Positions 11,265 through 24,860 of a DNA stretch of 64,000 nt are shown piece after piece. The number at the start of each line of letters is the position of its first letter. Position 1 is the first letter of the stretch. The DNA is from Wuchereria bancrofti. Taxonomy: Eukaryota; Nematoda; Chromadorea; Rhabditida; Onchocercidae. The notes beneath the pieces were generated by a model. The model saw only the letters and a program-made list of their open reading frames with translations, made no database searches and was not told where the DNA came from. The DNA is taken from assembly GCA_005281725.1 (NCBI GenBank), contig SSBO01000003.1:1913036-1977035 (forward strand). The letters are read 5' to 3'. The translations under genes and the position numbers were made by a program.

Positions 11265-14200
11265 ATGGGAACGGAAAACATTGACAGTAATAAATATGAA
11301 GGTTTCGAATCGAGACATCAACAGCAGCTGTTAGCAGCCGGTGTACCGAAACATTTTTGGCAACGCTTACATGAAAAACTTGTCAATGAAATATTTGATG
11401 CGGGTGACTTTTTTCAAATTTTGGAAGAAATTAATGAAGATGGCAAGCATCATTATACAGTTGTGGCATTGCAACAGTTGAGAATGGATGATCCCAACTG
11501 GTAAATGAGATTTAACAACATCTTAAATTATTTAAGGAATTCATTTAAGAATACAAACTTCATTTAAATTTTTTGCTTTTATTCTGTCAATAATGCTTCA
11601 GCTATAAAGTGTTGAAGCCGTATTTCATATCTGGGGTGTATGTTCTAGAAGAAATTACATTTCTGATCTTAACGGACAGAAATAAAATGCAGGAGGGAAG
11701 AGCTGTTACTGGAAGGTAAATAGGTATGAGTTAGACGGATAAATCAAGCTAAATTAATTACATCGTGAGAATCGCCTTCGCTGCATATTCCCATAAATAA
11801 TTGCTCCGAAAATTCATGAGACAGCAATTTTTATTATTTTCTGTTTCAATTTTTGTTTCTTTCAGCATTTTTCTCATAGATCATGCGTGGACTTTTCGAC
11901 CACAGATTGCACGAAGACAACTACGTGAAATTCCTGATCTTCTGGATCGGATTTGTAATGTCTTCAATATTGAAGTATGGCATATGTTTTTCATATCACT
12001 TAGTAAATAGAGTCATTGATAGTCTGACATTAGGCGAGAGATTAAGGTTCATTATTAGTCTTCGAGAATGATGTAAAAATCTACAGCATTCAGATGTTTA
12101 TAACCTGCACTGAGAAGCCAAGAATCTTTAATATTCCTACAAAAGGGTTTTGGAATGAAAAATATTGACTTGGTAATGTATGTTGGATTATTTTGTTATT
12201 TAAGGAGGACCACTGTGGAATAAAATGCCATAATTTACATGTAGTATAGTCAGTGATGTTGATTATTGCTCGATAGCGTTATCATTTATTTGAAGGCTGT
12301 GGGCTATTTCACAGTATATTGCTTTTTTACATTTCAAATTTCCAGTTGCTAGTGCACTGGGATTTTTTTGATATCCAACAAGAAAAACACCACAGGAAGC
12401 TACTCTTCGATTTCAGTTTTAGTTAGAAAGATCTCATCCTTATCATTCACTTTAAAATTATCTGTTTCAGGAACAAGAAAGAAGTACAGCTGAAAGTCAT
12501 TCGGATTATGGTGGTAGTGGTGACGATTCACAAATTCCTGGTGGATTGGACTGGCGAGCTGGAAATAATGAGGACGAAGGTATAGTGAAGTCGATGAGCC
12601 ATAGTGGCAGTTTTAAAAAGCGTAATGATAATAAATGTGATGATAATGCCGGATCAGATGATTTTAAACTTGATGCTGAAGCTGGACCAAGTAATTTTAA
12701 AGGTATATCTTTTCATTTGTAGTTTGGTGGGTTTCAACTGATATTCATGGCTTTTAGTCTTAAATGACTTATCGATGCACTGAAAAAATGGTTTATTAAT
12801 TCATTTTTGGTCGGAAATGACGACAGGACAACACAGGTATAAATTATTTTGCAAATATTCTCAGCATGAATTTGGTATGCTTATCAAATTTTCCCGTATG
12901 AAACTACTGCTATTTTTCTTTTCAGAACGTCATAACAGTCTTCCGGAAAGCATAACGGGAACCCCAATGTCAGGAAGTCTTACTACCGTTTCGGAGGAAG
13001 AACGCCGAATAAATGAAGTTTTACATCATATGTGGCGTTACATTCATACCTATACAATGCGATTCTTAGAAAAGGTTTTCAAAATACTCAAAATTTTGTA
13101 TCGCATCAAATTTCATTTCAGCAGTTTGACTCTAATTTTTCAGCAAGTTAATGATTTTTATTTCTAACGAAAATTTGTTGAAATCAACTTCTTTCTAATT
13201 TAAAGAATTTCTTTCTAGGAACCGGACGAATGCGACATGCCGCTGTGGTATATGCCTGATGAGTTTGGTGTTCGAATTGGCCACAGTAATTTGCCTAACT
13301 GTAGAATGGTACCTATCTTTCATATGCCGGAAAATGTAGCCTACAATTTGCTATTTCCTATTCAGAATGTGGAAGTTGAAGGTAATTTATTAGTTTTTGA
13401 TTGGAGAATCTGTTATTTACTATGTTTTGTTAAAATCCATCAGCAGAAATGAAATCATAAAATTACAGAAACTGTTACTCGTGATTACGTTGATACAGTG
13501 ATTATGAGAACTCATCCAGAATGGCGTCACATCTTAATGCATCCATGGGTTCCTGTAGATTTAACAGGCGAAAAACTTGAACATATCGTTGCTCCAGATT
13601 CGCATTTTACAGTAAAGCTATTTCATACTTTCTGAAAAATACGTAGATATCATCAAATTGAATGTGAAAGAAACTTATTTAACATAATTGTGTTGACACA
13701 TGCTTTCACAAAACGATTTTAGTGAATTGGTTTACATCATTCCTAGTATATTTTAGCGTTGTTGTGTTCCTGACATTCTTCCACTGAATGCTCCGGATGT
13801 TGTTCCTGGTATTGATTTATCATCAAAGAAAGTGCATGTATTTGGCGACGATTTGCAGTTTTTTTCAAGTCTAAAAACAGTTGAAATTGTAAAAGTTGAT
13901 TACATTAAAGATGCTGACCTCATTTGGATGCGGAAGCATTTCAGTGATTATAAGTAATTTGTTTTCAAATTTCTTCTTAACAAGTAGTTTGTACTCCGGC
14001 AATGAATAAAAATTTGATTTCTCAATTAATTTAATTTCTCGAAACTAATTTTTGAAAAGAAAAACTCTACTTCCAGAGATTTGTATCAGAAAAATCCGAA
14101 AGCTCTGATAAACCAGTTCCCATACGATAGCGTGTTAACAGTGAAAGATCTACTGACAGCAACAATACAATCAGTATATCGTGATAGTGTGATAGATCCA

Positions 14201-16481
14201 GAATTGATGCACTGGCAACCTCTGTGGTTCGAAACAACTTTTAATCTTGAGACTGAATTGCCACAGTTTGTGGCGTATTATCAACAACGAGCTCGCAAGT
14301 TTGCTTTCCTCTTCCATTTTTTTTTTTTTTTTCATATGCTTTATGTAAGTGGCAGATCTTGACCGATGCTTATTCATAATTTTCTTCCTTTAGAAATTTC
14401 CGACTACCCGGATAACAGTTTTTTTTTTTCGTAACGTCCGAATGAAGATAAACTGATAATGAATGAAGATAAAAATTTCAAAACTCATGGTCAATTTTTT
14501 TTTACGAATACTAAAGTTTTTTTTTTTTTTTAAAGAATCAGGTAGTCCCAATGTTTCGTTCTAGACTTCATCTTAACAGAATCATGGTTCGCAGTTTATA
14601 GTAAAATGAGTCTCCTAATTTATTCAGGAATATGGATAATACATGGATAGTGAAACCATGGAATCTTGCACGAGGTCTAGATATACATGTGACTGATAAT
14701 TTATCTTATATTATTCGTCTTATCGAAAGTGGACCTAAGGTACGTTTAAATAATAAGTGGAATATATTAGGTTCATAGTAAGTATTGGTCAGAATTACTG
14801 CTTAATCAACCGATATACAAAATAATTTTTTAGATCGCGTGCAAATATATTCATCGACCTGTCCTCTTCCGAAGACCTGACAACGGTAATATGGTGAAAT
14901 TTGACTTACGCTATATCATTTTTTTGCGTTGTTTACGCCCATTAAAGTTATTTTTGTGCAAAAAGTTTTGGGTACGATTTGCAATCAAGTAGGTTTATTT
15001 AAAATTAAGTATTTGTTTAAAAATCATTTTCTTTGCAATTTGACAAGCGTTTCCAGTCATGATGTAGGAGTAAAAACTATTAAGCATTCTCGTTATTCAT
15101 TGGTGCAGTACTCTGAAGGCTCTATCAAGGAATCACTGCAACTTGGAGAGTCGGTACGAAGAAGTTGAAACAACTGGATATATAATCAGTTAATGGTTTA
15201 AATAGAATGGTTGTTTGGCTATCATTTTGAGCCTTCAGTAGTATGTGCTTACTCGTACTGTTCAAGATATGTGTCGCAAGAAAAATGATGAGCTTTCCTA
15301 TCTTAAAGTATGTACATAATTTCGGTTTCATCAGTGATTTTTTTCTACTTGGCGAGTTTAAACATTTGAGTTTCAGTGACTTTTCCCTTTCCCAGTTGGA
15401 TGACCGTGACACTCATTTCACAGTTTTCAATTATTCTGAAGGTGATGAAGTTTTAAATGTAAGTTGCTTTCATTATTCTTCATTCTGAATTTCCATTTCC
15501 ATCTTTTTATAGAAGCAAAACATTTACTGACTTGCCTACGAATAAATTTTTTCCACTATGACTAATTTTCTTTTTTTTCTTTTAAATTTATAACGATGAC
15601 AATACTACATATGGAATTTATTTGTATTATTTTATATGCAAATTCATGTTTTCTATTTCATCTAAGATGGACTGTGAAGATTTTATTGACCAATGGGAAA
15701 AATTGTATGCTGTAAAGTGGAGCGAAATACAAGGAAAAATCAATGAAGTTATCAAAGATGTTATTAAAACTCTATCTAAGTATGGTTATTTAACAATATT
15801 TCTCGACCTTCTGTCAAGGAGAAATAAAGAAAGGGGAGATTGAGTGACAAGAATTACTTTTGCTTTTTGGCTTCTAATATTTGAAAAGGAATTATTCATA
15901 GCAGACTCTTTTTTCAGAGAAAAGGCTCCACGCGGAATTGTCCCAAATGCACAGTCTCGAGCAATGTATGGAATGGATATAATGTTGAAATGGGACTCTG
16001 ATGGTTTGTTTTCTTCAATAGCATATGAGAATTTCGAGTTTTTTCAATTCGCTTACCTAGATTTTGAGAAGTTTGGTACTTTTTAATTTAGATTAGGTCT
16101 CCTTTTTTTTTTTCGAACTTAAGCAATTTTCAGTTCAGTTTAGTTTTGACAATGTTTCTTGAAAATATCGAGAAACTTATGTTTTCTTTTTTATGAGACT
16201 CATCATTGTCCAGTTTGGTGTTACATCAATAATTTGGTTTTTGATACGGATTTATTGGTCAGCCAACTATTGCTTTCAAATTTGTACGCAGTTCCGCTAA
16301 AATTATGCATTTTATATTTCCAGATCTTGCTACGCGCAAAATTTGTGTCTCGTTTATCGAAGGGAATTTCATGCCCAATTACGACCGTGCTTGCAAGTTT
16401 TATGCGGACTTTGCAGATACAGCTTTTAATGCGCTTTTTACGGATAAAAATATCCCTGATACTTTAATCGAGCTAGTTTAG
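11265..16481 (+). CDS. ttll-12: Tubulin--tyrosine ligase-like protein 12 (TTLL12)
   Basis: Fourteen exons: 11265-11500, 11866-11974, 12471-12702, 12926-13074, 13219-13381, 13469-13611, 13757-13953, 14077-14298, 14628-14739, 14834-14988, 15377-15458, 15667-15779, 15918-16003, 16324-16481; all phases match, giving 718 aa. The N-terminal half is the SET-like region of TTLL12 (GVPKHFW, then [10 protein letters not shown] near 80-90). The C-terminal half is the ATP-grasp-like TTL domain: [13 protein letters not shown] (490-502) with the nucleotide-binding-type Lys493, KFDLRY (543-548) and HFTVFNY after the LDDRD block, ending in [14 protein letters not shown] near 677-690. Exons 3-4 encode a hydrophilic Ser/Gly/Asp-rich insert (about 116-180) between conserved blocks. 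TTLL12 proteins are atypical family members; ligase activity has not been clearly shown for the human protein, so the role here (tubulin/histone-linked, cytosolic) is by family only. Confidence 0.93.
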
Positions 16482-18260
16482 TTTCTTTTGTGTTGTGTTT
16501 CTGGGTTTCCAATTTTCCTAACCTTTCTTTTAAACCCATTATTCATTTGTAAAAGAACTTGATGAACAGGTAGGGTCTTTTCAAATCGCGGGAATTAATC
16601 ATTTCTTGTGTCGAAGTTTGCAAAATGCTTCATCTTTGAGAGCGGTTCTCGTTTCCAGTCCTATCTCGAATTCCAGTTAATTCGACAAATGTATGATTGT
16701 TATTTTGTATATAACCACTGGCTAATTGTAGTCGCTTCCATCAAGTTACCACAAGAAAAAAAATTCTGATAAATATACATGGTGTTTGCGGATCATTCCT
16801 TGAATCTTTATTTTCTCTATTCTCGAAAATTATTTCTGTTTATGTAATGAAGCGGCTGTAAAAATTTTTTTATAAGGCATAAATGCATTATTTCATTTAT
16901 AATTTGTTTGCTAACCTTCGCTGGGTTTATATGAAAAATCTCTTAAAAGTCAGAAACTTCGGGCACGTATTCAATTCAATTTTTAGTGTTAAAGATAAAT
17001 GAAACAATTGCTAACTTATACAATTTATATGACTTACAAATTTTTATTTATCCTGCAATGGCTCCTGCTGTAACTATTGCTGTGAATGCTGAAAGTGGAA
17101 ATTAAATGACTTTATACCATACATCACCATACACTAAAATATGAAATTCACAGACTGTCACTTATTTCAACTATCGATGTCATTGGGTGACAAATGAATA
17201 AAAAGTCGCAATAAAATATCAGAGAAATGTCCCACTCCATTTTAATAGATTATGATAGTAATTCAATATCAGTATACCACATGATATGTTGAACCAAAGA
17301 AATAGTATTACCTGACTCGTGGTTTCTGTAGAAATTTGAAATTTCTTTCACTAAATTAAAGTTTTAGAATTTGATGTGACTAATTTCATCTCACTTTTTT
17401 GTATGAAAATCGAATCTCTTAGGGAATCTGTACAACTCAATTACAATTATACAATGATCAGAGAGAACTAACAGTTTGTTGCAATCAGGATTTTCTTTTT
17501 TTTTTTTTACTCACTATATAATTATATACTTATACGCATTTTATCATTAATTACTTACTTTAAAGGAAGATGTCAATAAAATTTAAGTTTTTAAGAACTG
17601 AATTGCATAGGCTAAAATATTGTTTGTCTTACTCTCAATTCCCTAATATCTCATTATGATCTTAGAACAACAAAGTTTCGGATTTATTTAATCTTGTCCT
17701 AATTTCATGGAATGACAAAACGATATTGGAACAACGAACAACAGAATAAAAAGAATTTTTTTTTTTGCAGATAGAATCGTGTTTGTGTATTTTCGTATAT
17801 AACAAAATCTTTAGTGAAATGTTTTTACTTTGCTGCTTGTAATTACTTTAACTTTGACTTCTTAGGAAATCATTTCTAAGCTATCCTCTAAAGTTTATTA
17901 TTATTACTCAGTTTTTGTTTTCTCATGTTTTCTTCTTCATTTCATAAACGAAATAATTGATATATTATCAATTTATTATTCTTTTGATAAATTTATTCTT
18001 TGAATCTTTTTCATCTGTAAGTTGTGATCTAATAGAATGAATTGTTAAGTTAATTTCACTAACTAAATATCAAAACTTCCTTGTTATCATGTAAAAATTA
18101 CCGAAATAAAAATATCTTTATTTTATGTAATTTATTTACTCGAAATATTTTCTTAGATAATTTCAACGTTGAACATAAACATATATTGCTTGTTGATAAC
18201 TGGCGGAGTATTAGATACGAAATTCCTAACATTTCAACTATTATTCAAAACTTTATTATG

Positions 18261-18313
18261 TATATTCAAATTTATATTTATTTATTTGTTTATTTAATTA
18301 CTCAATTGTGTAT

Positions 18314-18344
<31 letters not shown>

Positions 18345-18350
18345 CATATC
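18261..18350. repeat. ATTT microsatellite
   Basis: TTTA/TTTG units, pure in the second half. Confidence 0.8.
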
Positions 18351-18404
18351 ATGATACAAATTAGACGGGAAATTAATCCAGATCATATATATAGCATTCC
18401 ATTT

Positions 18405-18420
18405 CTTCTTCCTTCCTTCC

Positions 18421-18467
<47 letters not shown>
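18405..18467. repeat. TTCC followed by TC dinucleotide repeat
   Basis: Five or so CTTC/CTTCC units pass into an uninterrupted run of more than 20 TC units. Confidence 0.9.
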
Positions 18468-18470
<3 letters not shown>

Positions 18471-18767
18471 TATTCTATTACGACAAATATGCCAAATTCT
18501 AATTTAACCAACAAATGAAAAAATGAATAGAATTTCCCTTTATTGTTATATCTTTTACAAGTATTTTCTTTTAAGATGTTTTGTTTGCACCATTTATTAT
18601 TTAAAATAAAACTATTCGCATTTCTAAATCCTGAGAAAAATTTAAAAGATTTAAAGAAAAGATTTTAATTTTGTAAAAATGGTGCAAAATAACATTGGTA
18701 TTATATCATTCTGACCCGTTTTTGTAAAACTTTGGTTAATTACTAAAAGAAGACACATACAGAGATA

Positions 18768-18862
18768 AATTGATAGATAGATAGATTGATTGATAGATAG
18801 ACTGATATATAGACTGATAGGTAGATAGATAGACTGATAGATAGATAGACTGATAGATAGAC
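18768..18862. repeat. GATA/GACT tetranucleotide repeat
   Basis: Units of GATA with GACT and GATT variants. It contains many GATA-factor-like cores simply by composition. Confidence 0.85.
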
Positions 18863-19009
18863 GTGTTGTGCATGTATTGTGATCATTACTGGTTAGTTGC
18901 TTGATTGGTAATGTTCAGTGTTTTTAGACTTTCTTCGAAGGAAGAAGGCAGGTGACTGTGGGTGACTTTTATTCATTTTATTCCTTCCTTTCTCTTTTCC
19001 TTCGTTTCA

Positions 19010-19205
19010 TCCACTCATTCATTCATTCTTTCATTCGTTCATTCATTCTTTCATTTATTTATTCATTCATTTATTCATTCATTCACTCATTCATTCGTTC
19101 ATTCATTCGTTCATTCTCTCATTCATTCATTCATTCATTTATTTATTTATTCATTCACTCATTCATTCGTTCATTCGTTCATTCATTCGTTCATTCATTC
19201 GTTCA
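19010..19205. repeat. ATTC tetranucleotide repeat upstream of the calponin-like gene
   Basis: About 48 TTCA/TTCG/TTTA units. A four-base unit lacking stops in these frames gives two overlapping Ser-Phe-Ile-His frames, which are artefacts. It ends 285 bases before the start codon at 19490. Confidence 0.9.
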
Positions 19206-19489
19206 TCCGACATACCTTGCATACCCGAATGATCGGCAGTGATTTGTAATCATTACATTCTTCGATGATCGGTTGTTGGTGCTACTACTATTATTGTTAC
19301 TCCTCCAATGCTTTCTATTTTAGTGGACAATAATAAATCGACGATCGTACGTTCTACGCTCTAATGAATATGAGCTTTATGCTCAAAATTTGTTAATTTT
19401 TCTTTTTTTTTTTTTTTGTTCTGCTGAAATTCATTAAGCAAACATTTTTCTAATTATTATAACCGGTGCTGCCATATCATCAATATATC

Positions 19490-22400
19490 ATGGCCAATCA
19501 TGGGCCAAGTTATGGCCTTAGCCGAGAATTGGAAAGGAAAGTTAGTTTTTTTTTTTTTATGATATAATTTAAATATTCAAAAAAAAAAGAAAAAGAAAAT
19601 TATTTCTTATGGTGTAAAAATATTTTATGAATACTATCGGAAAATATTCCAGGATTTTTTCGCTAAATTTTTAAAGTTAAAAATTTGTATAGAATTTAGT
19701 TGTCATATATTTTATGAGTGATGAATGCATTCATAATGTCGTATACAATTGATTGCTTTATCTTAAAAATCCTTTCACATGTCACATCAAATTTATAAAA
19801 TTCAAAATTAAGTTAGCTTATAAGCATTACTAAAATCGCTGTGATTACTGTTATTTTGGTTTTTGTTGCTTAATTTTAACATATTTATCCTATGTTCACT
19901 ATGATAATTAGCTATTACGCGTTATCTTACTATTATATCTATTACGTACGTCATTTTCGTCATTTTATTAGTGTGAAATAATTAGAGTCAGAAATCGATC
20001 ATTAATGTTAACATTGATAAGCTATCCGATCGTACTATTTATTATCATTTATCATTGTTTGTTTTGTTTTTATCTCTTTTCTATTTATTACAATTATTCA
20101 TGAATTGTCCTGAATTTATCGATGCAAATTTTAATTTATTTACGCCTAAATTCCCTCAAATGATGTGTGTGACGAGTTTTTCCAGCTGAATGAGGACAAC
20201 AAAACGAGCTATAATTTATTTACAGAAACTTTCGTTGAAAAATAAAATAGAATTTTAGATTTTAGAAACAATTTGCGTGATTCTTGAAATATGTGAACTA
20301 TGAAGTGAAAAAGTTGACAGTATTACATTTGATGTTTGATAATATTATGACATTTTGCATCTCTTCTCTTTAGTCTTTCAAATTCCTTCTCGACTTATAG
20401 AAGAATTTTTGTAATATATGCAAATATTTCAATATCTTTTAGCATTTGCTCACACAACCCATTATTTATTGACAAAAAAAAGTTTATAAACTTTATAAAC
20501 TAAAATTGAACCCATATGTTTACTGTAAATTATCATTTGTTATCATTGGTCTTTATGTAGATGATTACCAATTAACTTAATGTTTCAAGCAACTAAATTT
20601 CCAAAAAAAAAAAGAACAAAAAAAATCAAGTTAACATTTGTCCATATAGGAAATTACCAATTAACTTAATGTTCATAATGTAAATTTCCAGGCAAAAGAA
20701 AAAAAAAACAACTTTATTATGGTAATTTAATCATTAGAAACCTAAAATTAACCTGGAATGACTGAAAAAATTTCTCATCTAACCGATATATTGTGGTTAA
20801 TAAAAAGAATATAAACACATTAGTTACGAAATAATTACAATTGATTTGGCAGGTTAAGAATAGGTGACCCTTTGTAGTAGGTTGCGACGCTCACTTTAAA
20901 TCTTCCGTCAAGGTTAATTTTACCACTTTTTCAGCCGATCCATCCTCATTTCTCAACTATGTTGCTCATTTTACTGTCACATTTTCAACAATAATACAGT
21001 GTACAAATTTCTTCAAACCAACAAATACATACAAATTTTAACAAAGAACGAAAAGAAAAAAAAAAAAAAAAAGGTCAAAACTATTAGCCTAAACGTTTAA
21101 ACGAACAAATTGTAATTGTAATTTAGTTTCACCTTCAAAAGTTAAAGTATCTAAGAAAAGGAAAAAATTACGCTAATATGTAAAGATAAGCATTTTCAAC
21201 AATGGCAACATGACCAAGTTTTGAAAATGAAAAAGAGTAAATAAACTGTTGAATGGTTTGAGAAAGGTATTTACATTTTTTTTTTGTATTCTACAGATTA
21301 ATAAAGGGTATGCAATACTTGGAAAATTAATTCACTTTTGAACTGATTTGTAAACTTTCTCATTTTTTCGAAGTGGAAGAAAGGAAAAGTAAACATTTCC
21401 TTGAAAGTTACTTTGTTCTTTGCTCTATAAAAAATCCACAAAATTTATTTCTGTTTCCTTCTTTCCACCTTCAGTTCACCGTTGTATTCTTGCAAGCAAT
21501 TGATGAAAATGAAAAATTCGAAATGATTTTAAATTAATTTATAATTATTTGATTGATTCTGTTTGTCAGCAAATATGTACAGTTGAAAACTAATGATAAC
21601 TGGAATTTTGAAGTTGGAAATGATAAACTTTTTCATTGTACTAATTTATTACTCAATATTAATTCATTTTATTTGTCACATTTAAATGAAAAAAAAAATA
21701 CTTTTTTTTATTTCTAATAAAACTGTTTGTATAGAATATTAACGAAGAGAAGAGAAAGTGGAAGGAAAAATGAGACGATAAATAGGAAATATTATTTAAA
21801 TTATTATAAATCAATTTGCATCAAAAAATAATTTGAAATTATTTGAGAGTGAAGGAAAACAGATGTTCATTACAATATTTATATTTTATTTTATGCTAAA
21901 CATAGTAAAGAAAATTATTTGTTTGATTCGAGGCGCTTTTGACTGATAATAATATACTCAAAGAGGAAAGAGGAAAAAAAAATCGCATCCTTTTGTGTGT
22001 AAATAAATATTTATCATTTTTTTTTCTTTCTTTTTTATTTCTTCCTTTTAATGTTTGCGCAAAGAATAAAAGAAAGAAAAAAACGAAATATTATGTATAA
22101 TATGCCAATTAATCTTCCCTTTCCATTAATTAATAATATTTTTTCTTATCATTTATAGAATAAAATAAAATAATAAATATTTCTCTCTCTCAAAAAACAA
22201 AAAAAAAAAACTAAAAAATCTTTTCTTCTTTGTTAACGAAAAAGTCATTTCTCTTCTTTCATACATTGACTCCATCAAACTAGTATTTTTTTTTTTTAGA
22301 AATTTTATTTTTCTCCTTATATAAATTGCCACCAATAATTATTTTTAACATTTCTCGTGAAAAAAAAAAAAACTTTTTTCCACAAAAATTTTCGATGATT

Positions 22401-24860
22401 AAGTCACAAATGATTATTCGTAAAACATTTTGCTACATTTCAAATCAATTAAATATTTTAACAGAAATATTTAATTGATTAGATTAATGTTTATTTATTA
22501 GATAAAAACAAGGGAAAAAACAGGAATGGGACGATGTTTTCAATACTTAATCAGTTTTTTGAAATCAAAAGAAAAAATTAGTAATTATACTTAAATAATT
22601 ATTTTATAATTTATCAATATTTTCATACGATAGTTCAATTTTATAGTTTAATATATCTTCTGTTAAAATGATATAATTGTATGTGTAGTATAGTTAGATC
22701 GGTCATTATTGCTTCAGTAGGTTTATGAGCCTATGAAACTGAAATATTTCTCTTAATCTGAAACGATTAAAATTTCTGATTCAAATGATTGTATAACTTC
22801 AATAGATCAGTATACAACGATAGCAACAATTTTAGTATTAATTTGAATAAAAGAATTATAATTTTGGCCTATATTTCATTTGCAATAATTACTAATTTAC
22901 CTTAAATATATTTATGCAAAAAATAATTCATACGAATTGAACATAAATAATTAATGTGTTTAATATGATACAATTAATTCAAATTTGATGAGAAAAGAAA
23001 AATTTATGCATGAAATTGCAAAAAAATAAATAAATAAAAATAAAAAAAATAAATAAATATTGGAGAAAAAGCAAAACAAAAATGATTTAAAAAAAAAAAC
23101 ATTTTATTAATATTTGCTGTTCAATTAAAAAAAAAATTACTTAATTCATTATTTGCGAGTAAATTTTGAGAATTTTAGAATCAAGCACGCTTTAGTATCG
23201 AAGAAGCGCAAGAAGTGCTATTTTGGATTGAGCATGCAACAAATATGCAATTTGATAAAGATCCATCAACTTTTGAAACAGCGCAAGATGTTGCTGATGC
23301 ACTCAAAGATGGCACTCAGTTATGTGTGTAAGTTTTTAAAATTCATTTCAAATTAAGCAAATTCCATTATTTGAGCTATATAAAATATTGCGCAATAAGC
23401 TTTGAAATGACATTGAAATGCTATTATTTGTAAATTATAAAATATATTGAAATGATTATTGCAAAATTTTTGAATCTCTCTGAAGTATTTAGTGCAAATA
23501 TAAATCCAAAAACATATCTTTCAGTTTTTTATGTTTTAAAATACGTTGCAATCAAACAGCGATTCAAAACGCTTTCTTTATGTTCCATTTTTTTTTTTGT
23601 TTTGCTAATTTCAGTTTAATGAATCGATTGCTGGATAAGACAAATGCGCTACCATACAATGCTAAACCAAAAATGCCTTTTCATAAAGTAATTATCAGGA
23701 ATTTTATTTGAAAATATTATCTGTCAAAAATAAGAATAATTGTTGAAATTATTAATTTTGTTGTATGATTCATCGCTTATGAAATTGTTTTGATATTAAT
23801 AGTATCAAATGATATAGTACTTAGTACTAATTTAATGAAATGCAAACTGATTTCCATTTAATTTTAATTCTGATAAAAAATAAAAATTATAAATACATAT
23901 GTTACTATTTACAGATGGAAAATATAAGCAACTTTCTGGATGCTATTAAATCGTACGGTGTTCCAGAAATTTCATGTTTTCAAACAGTTGATTTGTATGA
24001 AAATAAACAATGCTACAAAGTAATCGAATGCCTTAGAGCATTAGCTGCTGTGGTATGATCGTTAATTTATTTATTTACTTCATAAATTCATACTTGAGAA
24101 AAATTTTAAATAATTCCTTTTGTCGTAATTGTAAGTAATTATTTTTAAGTGATTAGATTGACAAATTTAACCATACAACAAGACAAAGTCTAAATTTCCT
24201 TTTTTATTTTCTTTTTTTAAAGTATATTCAGTGCAAGAATTGATATATTTACCCATTTGAACTACACAATTTAACTTCTCTTTTTAGTTATGCAATTAGT
24301 AAAAGCTCCCAAAATATTTTTAAAATTTAAATTCTCTTCCGAGGAAATGAGGAAGAAAAACAAAACGATTGATAAGTGATATCAATCGTTCGTTTTTTAT
24401 TTTTATAATTTTACTGCTAGCAATTATTCTGTTGCATTGCTGCATACATATATTACTTTTTAACTTTATCAAACTGATAATTGTCGTTGATTATTTCTTA
24501 TCATTTGTTAGCTTCACAAAGTTAATAATTATTGCCATTTTTTCGTGTAATTTTTTAATTTCATCTGGTTAATAACTGTTATAATTTATTTTTCTTAATT
24601 TTACAATGTTTAAATGATTATAATTGTGTTTGAAAATAATATCGTTTTAAATTTTTTTTCAGGCTCAATCAAAAAATGCCCCAGTACCATTTCCATCATG
24701 GGTTGTTAAACTTTCCCAGGGTCGTCCTCGTTTTTTTCCGGAATCAGTGATACGTCGTGGTGAGATGGTAATTCCATTACAATATGGCACAAATAAATGC
24801 GCTTCGCAAAAAGGTATGACCCCATACGGTTTAACAAGGCAAATCAAACCGGAAAGCTGA
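19490..24860 (+). CDS. Calponin/transgelin-like muscle protein (MP20 type)
   Basis: Five exons: 19490-19540, 23179-23327, 23615-23687, 23915-24052, 24663-24860; phases match and give 202 aa, the normal size for MP20/transgelin-like proteins. Exon 1 encodes only 17 residues, MANHGPSYGLSRELERK, a start typical of the family. A single calponin-homology domain follows (about 22-130: EEAQEVLFWIE, DVADALKDGTQLCVLMN, FLDAIKSYGVPE, TVDLYENKQ). One calponin repeat lies near the C-terminus (IPLQYGTNKCASQKGM then YGLTRQI, about 172-198). These proteins bind actin thin filaments; body-wall muscle expression is expected from the family. The 3.6 kb first intron contrasts with the later 0.2-0.6 kb introns and may hold regulatory sequence. 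The start is fixed by the phase-0 GTTAGT donor and the homology. Confidence 0.93.
20564..20710. repeat. Diverged direct duplication in the calponin-like first intron
   Basis: The 21-base ATTACCAATTAACTTAATGTT occurs at 20564 and again at 20653. Each is followed by an AAATTTCCA and an A-rich tract, so about 85 bp were duplicated in tandem. Confidence 0.7.

Larger units (their letters stand above)
16482..19489. other. Intergenic region between TTLL12 and the calponin-like gene
   Basis: No supported gene. The first part should contain the TTLL12 3' UTR. The second half is a cluster of simple repeats: ATTT (18261-18350), TTCC then TC (18405-18467), GATA (18768-18862) and ATTC (19010-19205), the last within 0.3 kb of the calponin-like start codon. 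Confidence 0.6.

Noticed and set aside
17053..17091. Possible last exon on the minus strand (FTAIVTAGAIAG then TAA and AATAAA-like sequence)
   Set aside because: There is a good TTTCAG acceptor but only 12 codons, and no upstream exon could be found.
18952..19249. Two overlapping plus-strand frames of Ser-Phe-Ile-His repeats
   Set aside because: Translation of the ATTC tetranucleotide repeat; both frames are equally open, as expected for a stop-free four-base unit.
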